A DNA stretch of 64,000 nucleotides from Brevibacillus invocatus. GTDB lineage: Bacteria > Bacillota > Bacilli > Brevibacillales > Brevibacillaceae. The position numbers were made by a program, and so were the translations under genes. Positions 45,920 to 54,270 of the stretch are shown here, piece by piece. A model generated the notes under the pieces. That model did not search any database and was not told the DNA's origin. It saw nothing but the letters and a program-made list of their open reading frames with translations. Within the stretch, counting starts at the first letter, position 1. Each line of letters starts with the position of its first letter. The stretch spans positions 124,001 to 188,000 of the forward strand of contig NZ_RHHR01000009.1 in NCBI RefSeq assembly GCF_003710915.1. The letters are read 5' to 3'.

Positions 45920-47351
45920 CTGCATCCTCCTTATGAATCGGATAGAGAATGGTAACCTCCGTGCCATTGCCTGTATTTCGGAAGTGGATCGTGCCCTCGA
46001 GGTCTTCTCGGACGAGCGTATCCACGATCTTCAATCCTAAATGTCCCTTTTCCAAAACGTGCTGCATGTCTGCCATGCCAATGCCGTTATCCGTCACGGA
46101 CAGGCTGACAAAGTCCTCCTTGGGAACAAGCTCGAGCGCGATCACACCCTCTTGCATTTCAGCGAATGCGTGGATCATGCAATTTTGCACCAGCTCTGTC
46201 ACAATCAAGGCAAACGAGGTGGCCTTGTTCGAAGGTAAATAGACCGATTCGCCCGTCACCACCACCTGGATCGCTTGCTCCGAACGCCTCATGGAAGAGA
46301 CGATAATTTTCGATATTTTCGTCAGAATTTCTTTGAAATCAATTTTTTCTAGCCCATCGTGGGCCAAGTACTCATGTATGATAGCGATGCTGTTTATGCG
46401 ATTGATGCTTTCCCGATATACCTTTTCGATCTCCTGTGAAGTCGAACGCCTCATTTGCAGGCGCAAAAGGCTGGATATCGTCTGCAAATTGTTTTTGACC
46501 CGGTGATGAATCTCTTTGATCACCGCTGATTTGATCATCAGCTGCTTCTCTTTTTCACGGATATCCGAGATGTCCCGCAGCAGGATGATACCCCCGATAA
46601 TGTCAGGCTTGCGCGCGGAAGATACGGCCTTCATCATGATGTAAGTACGACCTTTGGACAGCTCTTCCTGAATAAAACCGCCGTGTCGGACGAAGTACTC
46701 CGGAGAGACGCGCCAAGCAAAAATATCCTCGATGCGCACTCCTTTTTCCGGTGACCCGTAGCCGATCTGATGCAGCAGTTCATGCGCTCTTTCATTGGCA
46801 TACGTAATGGTTCCCGTCTGGTCAAACAAGATCATGCCCTCATGCAGAAGCGATGTGATCGGCATGTCTGGCACAGCGAATTGTATCAGGGTTTCACTCA
46901 GATGCTCTGTCGTTTCCTTGAGCATTTCCACGTTCTTTTCCTGTTCCACCTGCTTGGAAATATCCTGTTCCGTGATCAGCGTGCCAATCGTGCTGCCCGC
47001 TTGATTTTTGATGGGAACCACGCTTTGCCGCATTACGACCTGTTCCTGGGAGACACCCCGCGAACTGATCACCGGTTTTCCCGTCGTCAGGCAATACATG
47101 ACGGCCGGCTCATTCACTGCCGTCGCCAATTGTCCCACGACCGAACCGCTGTACAAGGACTTCGCGGTAGAGGGAGAGGCTTGAGCAACCACCAGTGCCG
47201 AGCTATGGTCAGTTGTCGAGCAATCGATAAACATATCCGCTTGTGACAAGTCAGCAAAGATCTGCAGCTTCGCGGCCAGATCCTCCAAGATTTGAATATC
47301 CTCTTCACACAGCGTGGTAGCTGAAAGACAAAGTTCCCGCAAGGATTGCAT
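45888..47351 (-). CDS. eutW: Ethanolamine-sensing histidine kinase EutW
   Basis: A 487-residue soluble sensor kinase. The first 150 residues form a GAF-like sensor, then a PAS domain (MILFDQTGTITYANERAHEL, about residue 172), the HisKA_2 phospho-acceptor EIHHRVKNNLQTISSLL (about residue 285) and a HATPase domain (VTELVQNCMIHAF; DNGIGMAD). Partner of EutV, overlapping it. No membrane segment, as expected for EutW. Confidence 0.92.
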   Translation of the reverse strand: MQSLRELCLSATTLCEEDIQILEDLAAKLQIFADLSQADMFIDCSTTDHSSALVVAQASPSTAKSLYSGSVVGQLATAVNEPAVMYCLTTGKPVISSRGVSQEQVVMRQSVVPIKNQAGSTIGTLITEQDISKQVEQEKNVEMLKETTEHLSETLIQFAVPDMPITSLLHEGMILFDQTGTITYANERAHELLHQIGYGSPEKGVRIEDIFAWRVSPEYFVRHGGFIQEELSKGRTYIMMKAVSSARKPDIIGGIILLRDISDIREKEKQLMIKSAVIKEIHHRVKNNLQTISSLLRLQMRRSTSQEIEKVYRESINRINSIAIIHEYLAHDGLEKIDFKEILTKISKIIVSSMRRSEQAIQVVVTGESVYLPSNKATSFALIVTELVQNCMIHAFAEMQEGVIALELVPKEDFVSLSVTDNGIGMADMQHVLEKGHLGLKIVDTLVREDLEGTIHFRNTGNGTEVTILYPIHKEDADDTAQDYRSG

Positions 47352-47426
47352 ATGTACCTCTCTTCATCGCAATGTGATATTGTCGTAATTTTCCCACAAA
47401 TATCCCTTCCCGAAAAGAGGTTGGTT

Positions 47427-47870
47427 TTACCGTTTCAATTGCTCCTGCAAAAAAGTTCGTAATTCCTCTATTCCTTCGTTCGTATACGCCGAGGTTGGAA
47501 AGATCCTCACCTCGCCAATCGACTGGCGCAGGAATTCCTCCGCTCGCTGCTGATCTGCCGCTGGATGGTCCACTTTGGTGATCACCCCTACACATTCCTG
47601 GGGAAAGCCTTGAGCAAATCCCGGCGGAAAGTAGTTTCTGTCACGTGTGGCATCCTGCACCATCACGATCAGCGCCGCTTCCAACGCGGTCGCCATCAGC
47701 GTGCGGTAAAACATCGGATTTTCACTGTACTCGCCAGGCGTATCGATCGCCCAGTCCCAATATTCCAAGGCTTGCGTCTTCCTTGCCGGCTGCTCATCGC
47801 CAAAGAGTGCTTTGATCAGCGAGGACTTTCCCGCTTCAATCGCACCGATGATCATCACACGCTTGCTCAT
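47427..47870 (-). CDS. eutP: EutP/PduV-family small GTPase-like protein
   Basis: A 147-residue P-loop protein with Walker [11 protein letters not shown], switch-like DTPGEYSEN (about residue 44) and the base-recognition motif TKVD (about residue 97). EutP/PduV proteins accompany microcompartments; acetate kinase activity has been reported for some EutP and positioning roles for PduV. It overlaps eutS by 4 bases. Confidence 0.92.
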   Translation of the reverse strand: MSKRVMIIGAIEAGKSSLIKALFGDEQPARKTQALEYWDWAIDTPGEYSENPMFYRTLMATALEAALIVMVQDATRDRNYFPPGFAQGFPQECVGVITKVDHPAADQQRAEEFLRQSIGEVRIFPTSAYTNEGIEELRTFLQEQLKR

Positions 47871-48208
47871 GACTTCGTGACCAGGGCGGGGGTGAAGCGC
47901 AGCTTTTCATGCAGGACGCGGTTCACAGCTTCAACGGCCATTTCTACTGCGGAAACATCCCCAACGACAATCAGCGAGCCTGTGAAGCGATCCAGGAAGC
48001 CGAGCTCGACATCTGCTGCCTTGGTAGCAATGTCAGCGGCAATAATCGCCGTCTCTGTCGGAGTCAAGGTAAGGATTCCGATCGCTCCCGCTTCTTTGAT
48101 GCCCAGCTTGGTGTAGAGCATCTCATCCGGATTGGCGATGACGTGTGCGAGTGTCACCTGTTTTCCCGGAACGAACTCCTGGATTACCCGTGAACGTTCC
48201 TGTTCCAT
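47867..48208 (-). CDS. eutS: Microcompartment shell protein EutS
   Basis: A 113-residue circularly permuted BMC-domain hexamer subunit: [20 protein letters not shown] at the N-terminus and [21 protein letters not shown] in the second half, which are diagnostic for EutS/PduU. It starts 3 bases after eutN and overlaps eutP by 4. Confidence 0.95.
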   Translation of the reverse strand: MEQERSRVIQEFVPGKQVTLAHVIANPDEMLYTKLGIKEAGAIGILTLTPTETAIIAADIATKAADVELGFLDRFTGSLIVVGDVSAVEMAVEAVNRVLHEKLRFTPALVTKS

Positions 48209-48211
48209 TCC

Positions 48212-48499
48212 CTAATCCTCCTCTTCTGCTGCTCCCGGCACTTCGTATGAGTCGACGATTCCGACGATCACCGCATCGATGGGAACACTGTTGTTCGAAA
48301 AGAGAATGCGCGCTGGGGTACCGCGAGAAACGATTACCTGCTCCCCGATCCCGGCACCGATCCGATCTGCTGCAATAACCGTTTGCCCGCCTTCCCGGCC
48401 ACGCCAGTCGACGGGCTGCACCACCATCAGCTTCAAATTTTCCATGCCCGCTTCCTTTTGCGTGGCCCAGACACTGCCGATCACTTTTCCCAGAAACAT
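48212..48499 (-). CDS. eutN: Microcompartment vertex protein EutN
   Basis: A 95-residue pentameric BMV (EutN/CcmL) protein that caps shell vertices. Signature parts are MFLGKVIGSVWATQKE at the start and the AADRIGAGIGEQVIVSRG loop. ATG at 48499 with AAAGGGTGA upstream; 4 bases after the preceding gene. Confidence 0.93.
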   Translation of the reverse strand: MFLGKVIGSVWATQKEAGMENLKLMVVQPVDWRGREGGQTVIAADRIGAGIGEQVIVSRGTPARILFSNNSVPIDAVIVGIVDSYEVPGAAEEED

Positions 48500-48503
48500 G
48501 CGA

Positions 48504-49328
48504 TCACCCTTTTCCCAGATAGCGGATCGTAACGCCGCGCTCGCGCATGGTATCAAGTGCCAACGGTGAGACAATCGTTCCTTTCCTCACCTGCAGGGTC
48601 GTGTCTCGAAGCTGAGGCTGGGACCGGATCCAGTCCGCAGTCAGCAGCTTTCCTGCAAACGTGTCCTCCAGCTCGCCACCCCAAGTCTGAACGGCATCTT
48701 TATTTACCGATGGCGTATCCGGCTGCTTTCCTTTCAGCTTGACGATGACGCGTTCGGCCAATCGCTTTTGCTCGATGAACTCCACTCCCAGTTCCTTCAT
48801 CTGCTCGACATGGCCTTGAAAAATCCTTTCGTAGGCAGGTGGCAGGGTAAGTGTTTGGAGTGTGCGGCGATCGGCTCTTTTCAAGCCGGGCGAATCGGAG
48901 CCGACCACGACGAATTTACCCGTGACCAGGGCTGCAAATACGATCTCTGCTTTGATTGTGCCTTTCAACCCTGTAGCGATGCGTGCCGCATTGTCGAGAT
49001 CGATCTCGGGTATGACAATACCCGCATACTGCTCGGGAACTTCGATGGGGGCTGGGGCATACTCATCTGCGGCAATGATTTTCCCGGCTCCCCCGCACTC
49101 GATTTTATGCATGCCCAGCCAAGAGGAGGTCTCCCCGTCCAAAAAGAGCAGATCGTGACAAATCCCGTGCTTTTTCAGCTGAATGAAGTGATCTGCATAC
49201 GCTTCATGTGCCTGGCTGTCACAAAAGACATACAGGATGCGCGGTGCCTTTTGCTGCTCTTCCTGCGTGAGGGATTGCAAAATCTCCTTGGTTATGGCTT
49301 CTATCATCTCTCTCATGTTGATCTGCAT
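48504..49328 (-). CDS. Conserved eut-cluster protein, flavoprotein-like, unnamed
   Basis: A 274-residue protein typical of Firmicute eut operons (I recall it as a eut-associated hypothetical family, TIGR02536-like). The N-terminus (MIEAITKEILQSLTQE) is an amphipathic helix like an encapsulation peptide. The core (VIPEIDLDNAARIATGLKGT; ALVTGKFVVVGSD) resembles a flavin-mononucleotide-dependent decarboxylase/flavoprotein fold. No activity can be assigned. ATG at 49328 is favoured for spacing from GGAGG, but 49337 overlapping the pduL stop is possible. Confidence 0.75.
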   Translation of the reverse strand: MQINMREMIEAITKEILQSLTQEEQQKAPRILYVFCDSQAHEAYADHFIQLKKHGICHDLLFLDGETSSWLGMHKIECGGAGKIIAADEYAPAPIEVPEQYAGIVIPEIDLDNAARIATGLKGTIKAEIVFAALVTGKFVVVGSDSPGLKRADRRTLQTLTLPPAYERIFQGHVEQMKELGVEFIEQKRLAERVIVKLKGKQPDTPSVNKDAVQTWGGELEDTFAGKLLTADWIRSQPQLRDTTLQVRKGTIVSPLALDTMRERGVTIRYLGKG

Positions 49329-49336
49329 CTCGTGCA

Positions 49337-50116
49337 TCACCTCCGATAGTCGGAGTAAAACTGGCCGTTTTTCCCGATCACCTTCACCCGGTCACCCGTT
49401 TTTACATTGGCTGCGTTGCCCTCATCCAGATCGACGTGAAAATCAAGGGCATAGCGCTTGTCGACGCGAACGACGACATCCGGATAAAGAATCGGCCGGT
49501 CTGTTTGAGTCTCCAAAATCAGCGTGTCCCCATCCTGCACCTGAAATTGCTGGGTATCCTGCGGGGACATGTGGACATGGCGCTTGGCTACGATGACGCC
49601 TTTCTCCAACACGACGGTCCCTCTGCCTGTCACCAGCACCAAGCCAGGTGTCCCTTCGATATCCCCCGACATGCGAAGGGGAGCTGCCACTCCAAGCACG
49701 AAGCCGTCTGTGCGCGAAATCTCCACCTGGGTATCTTGGCGAGCTGGACCAAGAATTCGTACACCGTGAATGCTTCCTTTTGGTCCCACCAGTGTGACCG
49801 TCTCCTCGCAAGCAAACTGTCCGGGCTGGGAGAGCTCGCGCATCGGAGTCAGCTGATGGTTCTTTCCAAAAAGTCTTTCCACGTGCTCAGGGGACAGATG
49901 GACATGGCGATTGGACACGCCAAGCGGGATTTCTTGTGCTGCCTGGGCTGCCTGATTGCTGGCTGCCTGGTCATCGAACGCTTTCACTGGGATTCCTCTC
50001 CCCTTCAAGAAGTCTGCTGCTGCCGGAGTCAATCTGTCTCCCTTTCCCAAAAGAAAAGGCGTGGGTATGCCGGATTTGTGCATGGCTCGCAAAGCGGACT
50101 CTGTGATCAATGACAT
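49337..50116 (-). CDS. pduL: PduL-type phosphotransacylase with N-terminal extension
   Basis: A 259-residue zinc phosphotransacylase making acetyl phosphate from acetyl-CoA. Two zinc HxH motifs are present, SNRHVHLSPEHV (about residue 68) and AKRHVHMSPQDT (about residue 177). The first 55 residues are an extra segment (ITESALRAMHK; GDRLTPAAADFLKGRGI) resembling the N-terminus of EutT/EutQ-type proteins rather than a usual PduL lead. Starts 6 bases after eutM. Confidence 0.9.
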   Translation of the reverse strand: MSLITESALRAMHKSGIPTPFLLGKGDRLTPAAADFLKGRGIPVKAFDDQAASNQAAQAAQEIPLGVSNRHVHLSPEHVERLFGKNHQLTPMRELSQPGQFACEETVTLVGPKGSIHGVRILGPARQDTQVEISRTDGFVLGVAAPLRMSGDIEGTPGLVLVTGRGTVVLEKGVIVAKRHVHMSPQDTQQFQVQDGDTLILETQTDRPILYPDVVVRVDKRYALDFHVDLDEGNAANVKTGDRVKVIGKNGQFYSDYRR

Positions 50117-50122
50117 CGGGCT

Positions 50123-50410
50123 TTATCCTTCTAGCTTCGGCAGAATCAGCTCAATATCGCCGTGAGGACGCGGAATCACGTGCACCGATACCAATTCGCC
50201 CACCTTTTCCGCAGCAGCCGCTCCTGCATCCGTCGACGCCTTCACCGCTCCCACATCACCACGTACCATGACGGTGACCAGACCTCCGCCTACGTGCACC
50301 TTGCCGATCAGCTTGACATTGGCCGCCTTGACCATCGCGTCTGCCGCTTCTACGGCCCCAACCAATCCTTTTGTTTCTACCATTCCAAGTGCGGACATTT
50401 CTCCTGCCAT
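50123..50410 (-). CDS. eutM: Microcompartment shell hexamer EutM
   Basis: A 95-residue single BMC-domain protein forming the main facet tiles: [20 protein letters not shown] at the start, [17 protein letters not shown] in the middle and [12 protein letters not shown] near the end. AGGAAG precedes the ATG. A hairpin lies between eutE and this gene, suiting an abundant shell protein. Confidence 0.96.
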   Translation of the reverse strand: MAGEMSALGMVETKGLVGAVEAADAMVKAANVKLIGKVHVGGGLVTVMVRGDVGAVKASTDAGAAAAEKVGELVSVHVIPRPHGDIELILPKLEG

Positions 50411-50430
50411 TTTCTCTTCCTCCTTTTAGC

Positions 50431-50456
50431 GGTCCAACCAGACTTACCTGGTTGCC
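50431..50456 (-). other. Hairpin between eutE and eutM
   Basis: On the minus strand CAACCAG-GTAAGT-CTGGTTG, a perfect 7-bp stem with flanking GG/CC. No T-run follows; a likely processing or stabilising element in the operon mRNA. Confidence 0.5.
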
Positions 50457-50464
50457 ATCGTTCT

Positions 50465-51952
50465 TCACTTCATCTCGGCGAGAACCGATTGAATAATGCT
50501 TTTGATTTCATCTCGGTTGATCGAGATGTTCATCCCGGAAAGAGCCTGCACGACGGCTTCCTGCGCCGAATCGACTTCACCCTTTCCCCTTTGCGATTCC
50601 GGCATTTCCCGAATGCCAAACGCAACTCGCTTGATGTTGAAAAGATGCGCGGGGCCGATATTGTCGGAGGTAATGTTGTTGCCAAGCGCCCCACAGCCAA
50701 GAGTCAGCGAAGGCAGGATGCCTGTCGTTGCTCCAATTCCTCCGAACGTCGTACCAGTATTGACCGCAATCCTGGAAGCAGGCATGGCTTTGCCATATGC
50801 TTCGATCACCGATTGATCCTGTGCATGAATGCCTGCCGTGTGCCCCAGGCCACCCAGCTCCAGCAGCTCCCGACAAAGCCCAAAACCTGCCTGTGTGTCC
50901 TGAGCGGTGTACATGGCAAGAATGGGGGCCAGCTTCTCGACAGAAAACGGGAAGGCTTTGCCCACCTTGGTTTCCTCACCGATCAGGACACGTGTCTGGG
51001 GAGAGATCGTGATGCCTGCCATCTCTGCGATCTTATGCGGTGAGCGCCCCACGAGGCTGGCGTTGAGCGAACCGTTGACCAAGATGACTGCTGCCACTTT
51101 TTCTTTTTCGCGTTCATCGAGAAAATAGGCTCCCTCATGCTTGAGCGCATCCACCCACTGGAGCTTGATGCTCTCGTCGACGATCATAGCCTGCTCCGAC
51201 GCGCAGATCGTTCCGTAATCAAAGGTCTTGCTCTGGACCAATTGTTTCGCTGCCTGGCTCAAATCCGCGCTCTGGTGGATATAGACAGGGACGTTACCCG
51301 GTCCTACGCCGTACGCTGGCTTGCCAGAGCTATAGGCTGCCTTGACCATCTGCGTTCCACCCGTTGCCAGAATCAGATCGGTCAGCTTGTGCTTCATGAG
51401 TTCCTGTGTCGCCTGCAAGGTGGGGGTACGGATACAGTGGATCAAGCCTTCCGGCGCCCCTGCCTTCACAGCGGCCTGCACCATCAGGTTGGTCGCTTCC
51501 CATGTACACGTTGCGGCGGATGGATGTGGGCTGATGATGATCGCATTCCCTGCTTTTACGGCAATCAACGCCTTGAACATAGCAGTTGACGTCGGATTGG
51601 TAGACGGGACGATTCCCGCGATGATGCCTACAGGATGCGCTACCTCCCATACCTTGTTTTCCTCGTCTCTGCGTATGATTCCGACCGTTCTTTGGTCTTT
51701 CATCGCTTCGTATACATCCCTGGCAGCAAACAGATTCTTTGCTTTTTTATCTGCCACGTTGCCAAAACCTGTTTCCTCTACGGCCAATGCAGCCAGTCTT
51801 TCAGCAGCTTCCATACCTGCCACAGACATCGCCTCTACGATGGCGTCTATCTGTTCCTGGCTGTAGGTAGCAACCTTTTTTTGCGCGTCCCGGGCTTGTG
51901 CGAGAGCTGTGCGCACTTCCTGAATCGAAGAAAGATCCGCATCCAGCGTCAT
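50465..51952 (-). CDS. eutE: CoA-acylating acetaldehyde dehydrogenase EutE
   Basis: A 495-residue aldehyde dehydrogenase converting acetaldehyde, NAD and CoA to acetyl-CoA. The catalytic cysteine lies in YGTICASEQAM (about residue 255), the cofactor region in LATGGTQMVKAAYSSGKPA. The first ATG overlaps the stop of the upstream shell gene. The N-terminus lacks the longer encapsulation helix seen in some PduP proteins. It takes the product of EutBC inside the shell. Confidence 0.95.
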   Translation of the reverse strand: MTLDADLSSIQEVRTALAQARDAQKKVATYSQEQIDAIVEAMSVAGMEAAERLAALAVEETGFGNVADKKAKNLFAARDVYEAMKDQRTVGIIRRDEENKVWEVAHPVGIIAGIVPSTNPTSTAMFKALIAVKAGNAIIISPHPSAATCTWEATNLMVQAAVKAGAPEGLIHCIRTPTLQATQELMKHKLTDLILATGGTQMVKAAYSSGKPAYGVGPGNVPVYIHQSADLSQAAKQLVQSKTFDYGTICASEQAMIVDESIKLQWVDALKHEGAYFLDEREKEKVAAVILVNGSLNASLVGRSPHKIAEMAGITISPQTRVLIGEETKVGKAFPFSVEKLAPILAMYTAQDTQAGFGLCRELLELGGLGHTAGIHAQDQSVIEAYGKAMPASRIAVNTGTTFGGIGATTGILPSLTLGCGALGNNITSDNIGPAHLFNIKRVAFGIREMPESQRGKGEVDSAQEAVVQALSGMNISINRDEIKSIIQSVLAEMK

Positions 51953-52350
51953 GGTGCCAGCTCACCCCCCTCGTCCTTTGGCTGCGCTGTTTCCTGGTGA
52001 TCCCGGTCACTCTTTTTCGCTGCCGCTTTTGTTTTGGCCCGCGGGCTTTCCTCCTTGGAAGGCGGATTTGCCAGCTGCCTGATCATTTTCGGCACCTGTT
52101 CATCCGGCCGAGGAATGACGTGCGAGTGAAGCAATCGCCCAACCCGGCGCGCCGCTTCCGATCCAGCCTCTACGGCTGCTTGCACGGAAGACACATCCCC
52201 GATCACGTAAACGGTCACGATTCCCGCATCTACTCCCTCATACGTCACGACCCGGACATCCGCTGCCTTGGCGGCGGCATCAGCGGCAGCGACCAGAGCA
52301 GGCAGACCCAGCGTTTCGATCATGCCGAGTGCGTAGGCTTGAACGCTCAT
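51949..52350 (-). CDS. BMC shell protein with basic/acidic C-terminal tail
   Basis: A 133-residue protein. Residues 1-90 are a standard BMC domain (ALGMIETLGLPALVAAADAA; HSHVIPRPDEQVP) and residues 93-133 are a highly charged, Pro/Lys/Glu-rich tail (SKEESPRAKTKAAAKKSDRD) not present in EutM. EutK also has a C-terminal extension, but its HTH fold is not visible here. The tail may bind cargo, RNA or other shell parts. AGGAGG precedes the ATG. Confidence 0.9.
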   Translation of the reverse strand: MSVQAYALGMIETLGLPALVAAADAAAKAADVRVVTYEGVDAGIVTVYVIGDVSSVQAAVEAGSEAARRVGRLLHSHVIPRPDEQVPKMIRQLANPPSKEESPRAKTKAAAKKSDRDHQETAQPKDEGGELAP

Positions 52351-52377
52351 ATCGTTATCCTCCTGCTACTCTCTTCT

Positions 52378-53028
52378 CTATCGTTTGACCGGCTGCCGCG
52401 CCACGCTTCTCACCGCTTCGGCAAAAGCCTCTGCAGCCGCTGTGCAGGCCGATTGGCTTCCTGTCAGCAAGCCACCACCGAAGTTGGTCTCCGTGGGCGG
52501 ACCGTAGAATTGCACCATTTTTACATCTGCTGCCTTCAGTGCTGCATCGATGCCGCACATGGCTTCCAAAGGCGGCGCAATCAGATAGGCCAATGGTTCC
52601 CCCTCTGGAATGGACGCCATCCCGGACAAATAACTCCCCGTCCGCGAGACGACGTGGGCGTAATAAGCATGTGTACCCTCTTCGTTCAATGCGTAAAAAC
52701 ACGCTCCGCCCTCCATAAACGAAATCGCTGCATCCAGACCGCTCTGCACCTCCGATGGCGTCGCTCCTCCAATGATTCCGATGAATTCGCCTGACAGCGG
52801 ACCGGAAGCATGGCCTGAGCCAGCGTAAAACGATTTGGCATACACCACTTCTACAGCCGCCTTTTTCGTCGCCTCATCAATTGCCGTGTACCCGACATCG
52901 TCGATCGTCGAGGTTAAAAGACCCAAGCTTCGTATGTGCGAAGGCAGATTCAGCTTTTCTGCGAATTGTGGGTCCACGTTCGGAATCAGTCTTACGGCAA
53001 GCGGTGTTGCGCGAATTGGTTTTTCCAT
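52378..53028 (-). CDS. eutL: Microcompartment shell trimer EutL
   Basis: A 216-residue tandem-BMC pseudohexamer; family blocks are LAVRLIPNVDPQFAEKL at the start, AKSFYAGSGHASGPLSGE and QFYGPPTETNFGGGLLTG near the end. EutL trimers carry gated pores. First gene of the operon, about 60 bases after the leader terminator. ATG at 53028 with AGGAG upstream. Confidence 0.95.
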   Translation of the reverse strand: MEKPIRATPLAVRLIPNVDPQFAEKLNLPSHIRSLGLLTSTIDDVGYTAIDEATKKAAVEVVYAKSFYAGSGHASGPLSGEFIGIIGGATPSEVQSGLDAAISFMEGGACFYALNEEGTHAYYAHVVSRTGSYLSGMASIPEGEPLAYLIAPPLEAMCGIDAALKAADVKMVQFYGPPTETNFGGGLLTGSQSACTAAAEAFAEAVRSVARQPVKR

Positions 53029-53088
53029 ACCTGTCACGCTCCTTTCCAACCGACTTTTCTTTGTGTTTCAGCGCAAAATTTACATAAC

Positions 53089-53160
53089 AAAAAAGGCGCC
53101 AAAACAACAGGGAGCAACCCTCTTGTTCCTGGCACCTTTGCCTTTTACTTGTTCACTTGT
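53089..53160 (-). promoter_or_regulatory. EutV-type antiterminator leader of the eut operon
   Basis: On the minus strand ACAAGTGAACA (53160-53150), then the hairpin GGC-AAAGGT-GCC (53142-53131), whose 3' half is the start of a very strong terminator (AAAGGTGCCA...TGGCGCCTTT, ending in TTTTTT at 53094-53089). The two structures exclude each other. Loop A1/G4 agrees with the reported EutV-binding hairpins. Confidence 0.75.
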
Positions 53161-53185
53161 TGGATAAATGTTCGTATATTCTGTC

Positions 53186-53214
53186 ATTTAATCCGTGTCT
53201 CTACTGTATGACAA
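53186..53214 (-). promoter_or_regulatory. Promoter of the eut operon
   Basis: On the minus strand TTGTCA, 17-base spacer, TTAAAT. Transcription would start near 53179, about 20 bases before the conserved antitermination elements. Confidence 0.5.
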
Positions 53215-53226
53215 GGAAACGGAAAA

Positions 53227-53240
53227 TGCAAGCGTTTTCG
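53227..53240. promoter_or_regulatory. Candidate CcpA cre site upstream of eut
   Basis: TGCAAGCGTTTTCG matches the cre consensus TGNNARCGNWWWCA at all but the last base. It lies 12 bases upstream of the -35 hexamer and 5 bases past the LysR stop. Confidence 0.5.
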
Positions 53241-53245
53241 CAGAA

Positions 53246-54142
53246 TCATCCCTCTTCAGGCAAACTCTTTTGCTTGCGCAGCAGCTCAAGAAAAAGCTCC
53301 AACGCTTTCGTGTGAAACGAATGGGACTGCGTGACCAGCGAAAATTTCCGCATCACAGGTGTTCCAGCTAGATTCAGGGTGCTAAGCGTACCTAGTTTCC
53401 GTTCTTTGCGAATCGCCCAAAAGGAGATTAGACTGATACCCAGCCCAGCTTCCACCGATTCCTTGATGATCTGGGTACTGCCGAATTCCATGCGTTTTCT
53501 TGGCACGATCTGCAAATCACGGAACATTTTTTCCGCTGCTTCCCTGGTGCCAGAGCCTTCTTCACGCACAATCCAGGTTTCTTCCGCCAGTTCCTCCCTG
53601 CTGACCTCCTTTTGGTGAGCCAATCGATGATCCGGTGAGACGATCATGTACATCCGGTCATCTGCAAAAGGCTCCATTTCCAACTTATCCCCTGCATATT
53701 CACTCTCGACGATCCCGACATCCAGCTCGCGTGTAGCTACCTGTGCTGAAATGACGCGCGAATTGTGGATCGTGATGGTCGGTGTAATCAGCGGATACAG
53801 CTCGCGCAACCTGGCAATTACATGCGGCAGTACGTATTCCCCGTATGTGTAACTGGCCCCAATCGTCAAGTGGCCGCTCGGCGTATGCATCAAATCATGC
53901 ACCAGGTTCTGCATGTGTTCGTACAGGCCCAGGATTTCTTTGCCATGGTGATAGACGATTTCACCAGCCTTGTTCAAGCGGACGAATTTGTTGCTGCGCT
54001 CCAACAGCTTGCAGCCAAGCGTCTGCTCCAGCGATTTGATATATTGGCTCACCGCTGGCTGCGTCATGTGCAGCTCTTCTGCTGCGCGGGAAAAATTTTG
54101 ACGCTCTGCTACCGTAATCAGCACGCGCAATTGTTGCTCCAT
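53246..54142 (-). CDS. LysR-family transcriptional regulator (CysL/YwfK-like)
   Basis: A 298-residue LysR protein: N-terminal winged HTH (FSRAAEELHMTQPAVSQYIKSL) and a substrate-binding domain (SGHLTIGASYTYGEYVLPHV; ESVEAGLGISLISFWA). Divergent from the YeiH gene by 129 bases, the standard LysR-target layout, so it most likely controls that gene. The resemblance is to the CysL/CbbR group. It is also just upstream of the eut promoter but in the same direction. Confidence 0.88.
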   Translation of the reverse strand: MEQQLRVLITVAERQNFSRAAEELHMTQPAVSQYIKSLEQTLGCKLLERSNKFVRLNKAGEIVYHHGKEILGLYEHMQNLVHDLMHTPSGHLTIGASYTYGEYVLPHVIARLRELYPLITPTITIHNSRVISAQVATRELDVGIVESEYAGDKLEMEPFADDRMYMIVSPDHRLAHQKEVSREELAEETWIVREEGSGTREAAEKMFRDLQIVPRKRMEFGSTQIIKESVEAGLGISLISFWAIRKERKLGTLSTLNLAGTPVMRKFSLVTQSHSFHTKALELFLELLRKQKSLPEEG

Positions 54143-54270
54143 CTGTCTATCCCTCCGCTTCTCCTCACTATTATGCGCAATTACTTATCATCATTATAGC
54201 AATGATTTATTTTCCTTATACAAGTGAATCCCGTATGCTGAGAGTGTAGAACTTGAGGAGGACTGATAGT

